A stretch of 64,000 nt of DNA from positions 1 through 64,000 of the forward strand of contig JBBPSI010000131.1 of NCBI GenBank assembly GCA_038093515.1, in the 5' to 3' direction. Position 1 is the stretch's first letter; every line of letters begins with the position of its first letter. A program made the position numbers and the translations under genes. This document shows positions 58,462-64,000 of the stretch, piece by piece. The notes beneath the pieces are model-generated. The model saw only the letters and a list, made by a program, of their open reading frames with translations. It searched no databases and was not told where the DNA came from. Origin of the DNA: Butyriboletus loyo (lineage: Eukaryota; Basidiomycota; Agaricomycetes; Boletales; Boletaceae).

Positions 58462-59670
58462 TCATGCATGCGTTAGGCTCGCTCGACGCGGTAGAAGTGC
58501 AAGACGCGCGTATGCGCTGCGTGTTGAGCAGCCTCTATTCGCCTTTTCGCAAACATGAATAGGCGCACGCTCACGCTTTCGAGGCGAGAGCGCATCTGGG
58601 TCCCTTTCGTCAACAATGATCGTTTTTGGCATCTCGTCGTACCACGCTCGGACGTCCGCACCCACGAGGTTGAAGAAGCGCTCCAATGGGGGTATCAGAA
58701 CCCTCGAGATGTAATAGGACGCGTCAATGCGCAGTTGCCTGGGTCGTTCTATATCAGCCTCGGTTGCGCTTTGCAGGGTATCGGGGCGCACCGGTTGGCC
58801 AGAAACCCTTCTGGCGTGATGGCTCTCTCCGCGAGGCGTGTATGTGGGTCACCGCGCACGATGACATATGGTACACAATCAGCATACTGAGCTTCATCGT
58901 TTTCGTCCTCTATAATTCTTCGCGCAGCCACTGCAACACCAGGCAGCGGAGGCACCTTGTCGCTGACAAACGAACATAGCTCTAGCCTTCCTGCACGATG
59001 AAAACCAAAAATCACAGCGACTTTTTCTCACCTATATGTCCCCATCTTGACTTCCTTTGCAAAAATGAAATCTTGCAAGGAAATTCTGTTGCGCAATGGT
59101 TTCGACCACGTTTTGTAGCAGTAGCTCTTGACCTCGCTCAGGTCTTGCGTACGGAACAGAATCCCGAAATATTGTTAGCATAAACCTCGGGCATGGTCCG
59201 CGACGGACGTCACAGACTTCAAGCACGTCTCAGTCATCTTTGCCTGAGCCGGTACACCGCGATGCCTTTGGCATCAAACGTGGGTTCGGTATCTCATATT
59301 TGAAACCAACGTGACTCTTCTTCGCCATGAGTATGCATGGCAAGTATACCTTTCCCAACGCCTTCAGTCCCGGCTGAACGGTATGTATATGCAACCCCCC
59401 TACATCATGCTCACCTTTTCAAACTTGAGCTTGACAGGTACGGTCGGTTCATGGCCTGATCGTATCCTCAATCTCGTATCTAATCTTCAACGCCTGTTCC
59501 TTTGTTTCACCCTTGAGATAGATGAATACCGAATCCGTATCTCCATACACGACTCTCGCGCCCCATTTCTCCGTGGTGCTGGCCTGTGTCATCAAGAACG
59601 ACGCGGGGTAGTAGCCTCGACACGACAGGTCGGGGCGTCTCCCGACCGCTCTGTATGATACTTTCTGCGA
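58462..59670 (-). pseudogene. REV3: Fragment of DNA polymerase zeta catalytic subunit (REV3), frameshifted
   Basis: Read from 59670 downward, the B-family polymerase C-terminal half appears in order but in changing frames. The blocks are AESIIQSGRET, then TEKWGARVVYGDTDSVFIYLKG (polymerase motif C, YGDTDS), PVKLKFEK, VYLPCILMAKKSHVGFKYE, FDAKGI, KMTETCLK, LFRTQDLSEVKSY, ISLQDFIFAKEVKMGTY, ARRIIEDENDEAQYA, VPYVIVRGDPHTRLAERAITPE and finally YYISRVLIPPLERFFNLVGADVRAWYDEMP. At least four frameshifts are needed. The exonuclease and palm motif A regions are missing, because a GH31 fragment starts within about 20 bases upstream. It is therefore a truncated, non-functional copy; the parent gene lies elsewhere. 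Confidence 0.85.
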
Positions 59671-59689
59671 TCTCAACCGCGGCCTGTCA

Positions 59690-60030
59690 TTGAATGTGGC
59701 ATCCACCCCATCCGGAAATGCCCACTGCGGTGACGACGGCGAAAGCTGCCCTCCTGGAGCGAGCCATACTTTGGGCTGCTTCGCAAAGACTGGCGATTTG
59801 GGCACATTTGGGAGCAAGGGAGAGTACTCTATCGGTCAGAAACTCGAGAAGATAATATTACCATTCTCGGTGTCCAGCAGCCGGCGACGGTGACACGGAA
59901 TGGCAAGGAGATCGAAAGACAGATGTACAACTTGAATACTGGGAACGAGGAGTCGATCATTTCGAACTTGTCTATCGAGCTGAACGCCGTGCAGACGAAA
60001 CGTGACTGAGCTGGAAATAGAGAGCGGACA
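59690..60030 (+). pseudogene. GH31 alpha-glucosidase 3'-end relic
   Basis: Matches the last ~110 codons of the GH31 gene at 4264-4600: AHCGDDGESCPPGASHTLGC against [31 protein letters not shown] against [12 protein letters not shown], and SNLSIELNAVQTK against [13 protein letters not shown]. It is broken by a frameshift after the QKLEKII block. Similarity continues past the stop codon into the 3' flank (agcagacgg/gagcggaca, then ccatcgtgatat, ttgtgatatt), showing genomic duplication rather than an mRNA copy. Confidence 0.85.
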
Positions 60031-60483
60031 AAGGATGGCCATCGTGATATTTTTGTGTGATATTCTTGGTCAAATGAAGGACATACTGCTTGGCGTATTT
60101 TAATGATACGCTTATCGTGGGGCAAAGTAAAAATGTTGCGCTAGTTACTGCTGCGACTGCCGCCCAACGCCTATATACCTAGGTGTGAATCAATGAACCC
60201 CAGGAGTAGCCTGGAGTACGACGAACACGCGGTCTCGTCGTTGTTCGGGCGAACGCGCCAAGTTCCTGACCGGACTACAGTCAATTCAATATTGCTGGAG
60301 ACCAGTCTGGAACATCCTAGCTACTGTCGGGTTACAACAACGATTGCCATGATACACGGGCTCACTACAAACAGGGTACGGAAAGCAGTACGAAGAGCGA
60401 GAACATACAACGGTCGAGTATGAGATAGCAAGAGAAAGAGATACGGAAACAAAGATGGATGAACCTCCACGAAAGTACGGTAA

Positions 60484-63269
60484 CTACAAGATATCTAGCG
60501 TCCGTATCTTGTCTACGAGATAGCGCGGTGAAACGTTCTCCAGTAGCTGGACGACGATAGGCTGATCACATGCAATACGTTTGTATTCATTGTGGGACAG
60601 AGGGGCGAGTAATAGCGCGCCGAAAGGTTGTCTGAGACGCGTAAAAAGCCGCAGCGCACTGGTAAGGTTGTCGAATGAAGAGGATATGGTGTGTGATAGA
60701 GAGGGAGAGAGCGCATCGAATCCGCTATCCGCGCCATCCCCATCGACTGGGGTGAGTGGTTCGGCATCATCATCCGCAATCAGATCCCCAGAAGGAAGGG
60801 CAGGATCAAGGAGGCACCGGAGCCACGGATGCACGAGCACCAGATTCCTAAGGCCAGACAAGTCCTCCGTCGTCTCGATCTCGACGTTCCCGAGTGCGGA
60901 TGTCATGGCCCGATAAACACGCTGAGAATCACCGCTCGAGACCAATGTGCCTCTCAGAGGAAATGTGATACAGGATAAGCTCAACCGACGGCTGACAAGA
61001 CGTGGCGATGGGAGAAGGACGACCCGATCATATAGCATTGCAGCCGAGTCGAAATATCCCGGGGATGTCTGTAGCTCTGCAACCAACGCCTCCATCTTGC
61101 CGTCTTCAATTCTCAACGGGATGCAGGGTGATGCAGGCTCGCGATATACGCCGATCTCCGTAGGAAGACAGCTGTTATAGTCGGATGCTGTCCCTGTCCA
61201 GGCTAGGATGGTGACATCACCTGACCGGGTCAACACCTCTTGCAACAACCGACCCAGAGCACGTTGTTGGCCCTCGCCATAATTGACTTGAATAGAAACG
61301 TCAAATATACCGAACAGCGAATAGGCTATGTCCTCTTGCTTTGTAGCGATGCGTGTGGCGGCAAGACAAAGTTTCTGCCGTACATTCCCCGATCCGGGTC
61401 GGAGAGAGAGTAGAACTTGTACATCAACCCCAGTTGCTGCTGCCATCTCGGCCATTATTTTGGGTGAATCCTTGTGGTTATACACCCTCTCGTCAGGACA
61501 ATAAGGTTTCCAATCTTCAGTGTAGAAACGAATGACCCGAGATGCAAAGAACTCCTGCAATGTCCATGCACGAGTGTTCCAAAGACTCCTGATCAGAGAA
61601 CGCAGCTCTGAGTCGGATCGTACACCCTTGAGGTGAATGATCGTGAGCGCGGAGTCGTGATACCACTGAAACATTGACGTCAGCGATTCCTGAAGCACCA
61701 AGCTGTCCATTTGGTTGATACAACATGTGTCAGACCATGCCCACCGCAACCCAGCCTCCTGCACTGTCTTGCAGAACATCACCAGCTTCAAAACTGTGGA
61801 TGATGGTGCCAGTTCGTGTACTGATTTATGAAGGACAGCGTGGAACAGCAGTTCGGCTTCAGCTCCTTCCCAGGTATGGGAGAATGTGGCATATCGGAAG
61901 TATTCCTGAACGGTCTGCGTGATGCGAGAGTTGTTGCCTCTTGTCGTAATGGATGCAACGAGTTCCTTGAATTTTGGATCAGCTTCGAATGCATCCATAC
62001 GCTCGGGCTTGTTACAAAGGCGACCAGTCTGCGTGTCAATGAGGACGAGGGGAGCGTCCCGTTGAGTTTGTTTGATAGAGTTGCGAATAGTTGCGATCGT
62101 CTGTGATGGGCTCAAATAGCGGCTGCGCAATTCTGCGACAAGTAGACTTCTCAGGCAATGCTTTCATTCGAGTGAGAAATATTTACCCCGAGTAACAGGA
62201 TCTGGAGACTGTTCAAGCTTCAGAAGCATATCGTTGTATGTTTTGATTGCTTCATCGTAACGGTGAGCGCCAAGAAGTGCCGCATGCTTTCTTTCGTAGC
62301 CACGTGGAGATGATGGATCACGTTTGATTGCCTGGAATGACATTGGCCGTTTACCCCCGTAAATCAGGAAACACATACCACGTCAGCATCCTCGAGGGAA
62401 TCTTGCCATGGTCCAGTCTCAGTTCGTGCTTTTCTTCGCTTGGTCAAAAGGTTCATCGATGAAGGATCGAGGGCCAATGCTGTAGTGTAATGGACAACAG
62501 CGCCTTTGTGTGAAGCAGAGTCCATTGCTGGCTTGCCAAATGCCGTCGTAGTCGTCCCTCCCAACGCAGACTGCATTGAACTCGTCCCAAAAGCAGATGG
62601 CGCGGATGTTGTAAATGCAGGCACTGAGGGACTTGCAGAAGCTTGGGCCTGAGTGCTGACCTTCAGAGCTTGCTCATACAGCTGTCTGACATTGGTGCGC
62701 GCGTTGATGTATATTTGATCTGCAGTTTCAATGCGCTGTCCTTCATACCCGACCTGATCACAAGTTAGTTGTGTGTAGAGTACAGTGAAGAACCACGTAC
62801 ATATTCATCAGGCGTGCCTGCTTTGAGGGCGGTGACTGCTTTCAGACGCAATTCTTCAGGCGATTCATCCAGTCCACTGAGAACATCAAGTTCGTACGTG
62901 GCAGGACCATAGGAAGAAAGTGGCCACAGTGGCTTGTCCTTGAGAGGAGTAAGGTCGGCTGTCATCGTCTCTATCCTGAGGAGTACTCGATCGTTCGCAC
63001 GGGCAGGAGGAGTGATCCCAAATGCGACTCACGTGTACCGAAACGCGACTCTGTTAATACCGGAAGTCCAAGTCTGGTCTACAGGACGACGTTAGCTCAT
63101 TAGGATAGAACAGATTACTCATATACCAACCGCCAAAGTTCCCTGAGGCACCCGGATGATCACGTAGACATCGATTTCCAAACTTGCATGTTCCGCGTAG
63201 ATAGTACGAGCATACCGTCTGTAACAATAATCAGCACTGCTTGCATGGTCAGATGTATGGATTTACCAT
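60484..63269 (-). CDS. Chimeric Nup42-like nucleoporin fused to TPR-HET (HET2)
   Basis: Exons 63269-63267, 63218-63131, 63078-63033, 62975-62801, 62753-62379, 62331-62187 and 62132-60484 join in frame to 826 aa. Exon 1 is the start codon alone. Residues 4-22 form a C-x7-C-x5-C-x3-H zinc finger (CSYYLRGTCKFGNRCLRDH). The block LTPLKDKPLWPLSSYGPA and LDESPEELRLKAVTALKAGT follows, then an Ala/Ser/FG linker (SAFGTS, TAFGKP). This is the layout of fungal Nup42/CCCH nucleoporins of the mRNA-export side of the pore, but truncated. From M181 onward the sequence is that of HET1: DSASHKGAVVHYTTALALDP, the second TPR, HET core (WSDTCCINQ, NTRAWTLQEFFASRVIRFY) and LLAPLSHNEYKR to a stop at 60484. The WD40 and coiled-coil part of HET1 is absent. 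No break in frame was found; transcription is untested. Confidence 0.85.
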
Positions 63270-64000
63270 TGTAAGGGGCGATACAGGTGAGGTCGCGTAC
63301 TAGTACTGGTTCAGCCTAGTATATTTGAGGTTGTTTACCAACAGCTTCCGCATTCATTAAGTATAAATAAACCCCCCTTCTGTCGTCGTAGTGCACTGGC
63401 AATAACGGAAACGATACATTCAGGCGCTCAAAGTTTCACCTATACTCTGATAATCACACCTTTACTCTCATCTGATCTTGACGGAAGCATTTCTGTATTC
63501 GAGAAGTGGTGCTGGGCCCACCTATGACTTGTCAGTGGGTTATGGTTTAGGTTCAACATATCACCTACTCTAAGCAGGTAAGGGTAAATATCGCGGGACC
63601 TTTAGGTATGGAGTACGAAACTTAGCTTCGGGGTAACAGGATTCCGTGGACCAGCAATTCTACAGCACATTGCCTAGCCAGTGGGACTTTGAACGTCACT
63701 CTATTTCCACCGGTTTCGCAGAAGTTTCTGGGTGACTTTGCTGACCATCTCAGCATCACTCATCATGCTGGGATTCCAGCAAGATTAAATTACTTGTTGC
63801 GTCTTGGAAGGATTCGTCCTTATGCTGGTGGACGACAAGGCATATGCTCAGTCCCCATCTGAGAGCAGACAGTTACTCATGATTGAGACAACTAGTTGCT
63901 GTGGTGTGTTCCCTTGCTCTCCATCATGGTTCTAACTTTCCAATTGAAGGATTCTATAATGCGGAACTGACGACGTGAGTCATGTCTTTGCTCAGAAATC
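63270..64000. other. Window end, no confident gene
   Basis: Upstream of the chimeric gene. TATAAATA at about 63362 is on the plus strand. Around 63715-63860 the plus strand reads GDFADHLSI, then PARLNYLLRLGRIRPYAGGRQG, which looks like protein-coding sequence of an unknown family that may continue beyond the window. Confidence 0.35.

Noticed and set aside
59449..59817. 122-codon minus-strand frame as a gene
   Set aside because: It is an accidental join of antisense GH31 relic and one frame of the REV3 relic.

Overview
The window is nuclear DNA of a basidiomycete fungus. The genes are dense, short-exon and mostly split by introns of about 45-60 nt with GT..AG ends. Several products are fungus-specific: fungal GH31 alpha-glucosidase, DUF6534 seven-helix proteins, a DUR3-type urea transporter and ATG12. 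The WD40-TPR-HET protein at 52.2-56.1 kb has an architecture I associate with Ceratobasidiaceae (Rhizoctonia/Ceratobasidium). That placement is an inference from architecture, not from a search.

Layout. 0-15 kb: a large foldback repeat, a small conserved-looking protein, a decayed HET C-terminus lying tail-to-tail with an intact GH31 alpha-glucosidase, a PNPOx-like protein, an EXPERA-like membrane protein and a second HET relic. 15-31 kb: a C2H2 zinc-finger protein, a three-copy non-coding tandem repeat, glycyl-tRNA synthetase, a 97-aa protein, then several kb with little recognisable coding and a transposase-like relic. 31-38.9 kb is a compact conserved block: F-box protein, tRNA-Leu(CAG) with intron, DUR3-type transporter and ATG12. 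40-48.4 kb: two same-strand DUF6534 membrane-protein paralogues flanking a fucosyltransferase-like gene. 50.8-63.3 kb: a metallophosphoesterase, a complete WD40-coiled-coil-TPR-HET gene, a mosaic of gene fragments (hAT transposase, REV3 polymerase, GH31), and a second HET gene.

Most notable: the second HET gene (60484-63269, minus) is an in-frame chimera. Its first ~180 residues are a Nup42-like nucleoporin start (CCCH zinc finger, conserved block, FG-rich linker). From a sharp junction at about 62525 onward it is TPR-HET sequence paralogous to 52213-54254. The HET/GH31 tail-to-tail arrangement at 3.5-4.7 kb recurs inverted at 59.7-61 kb with the opposite gene decayed in each place, and a ~416 bp tract of the two HET genes is almost identical inside otherwise clearly diverged copies. 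Together this describes a locus where HET-domain (fungal allorecognition/cell-death) genes are being copied, converted and fused to host genes beside fragments of neighbouring genes.
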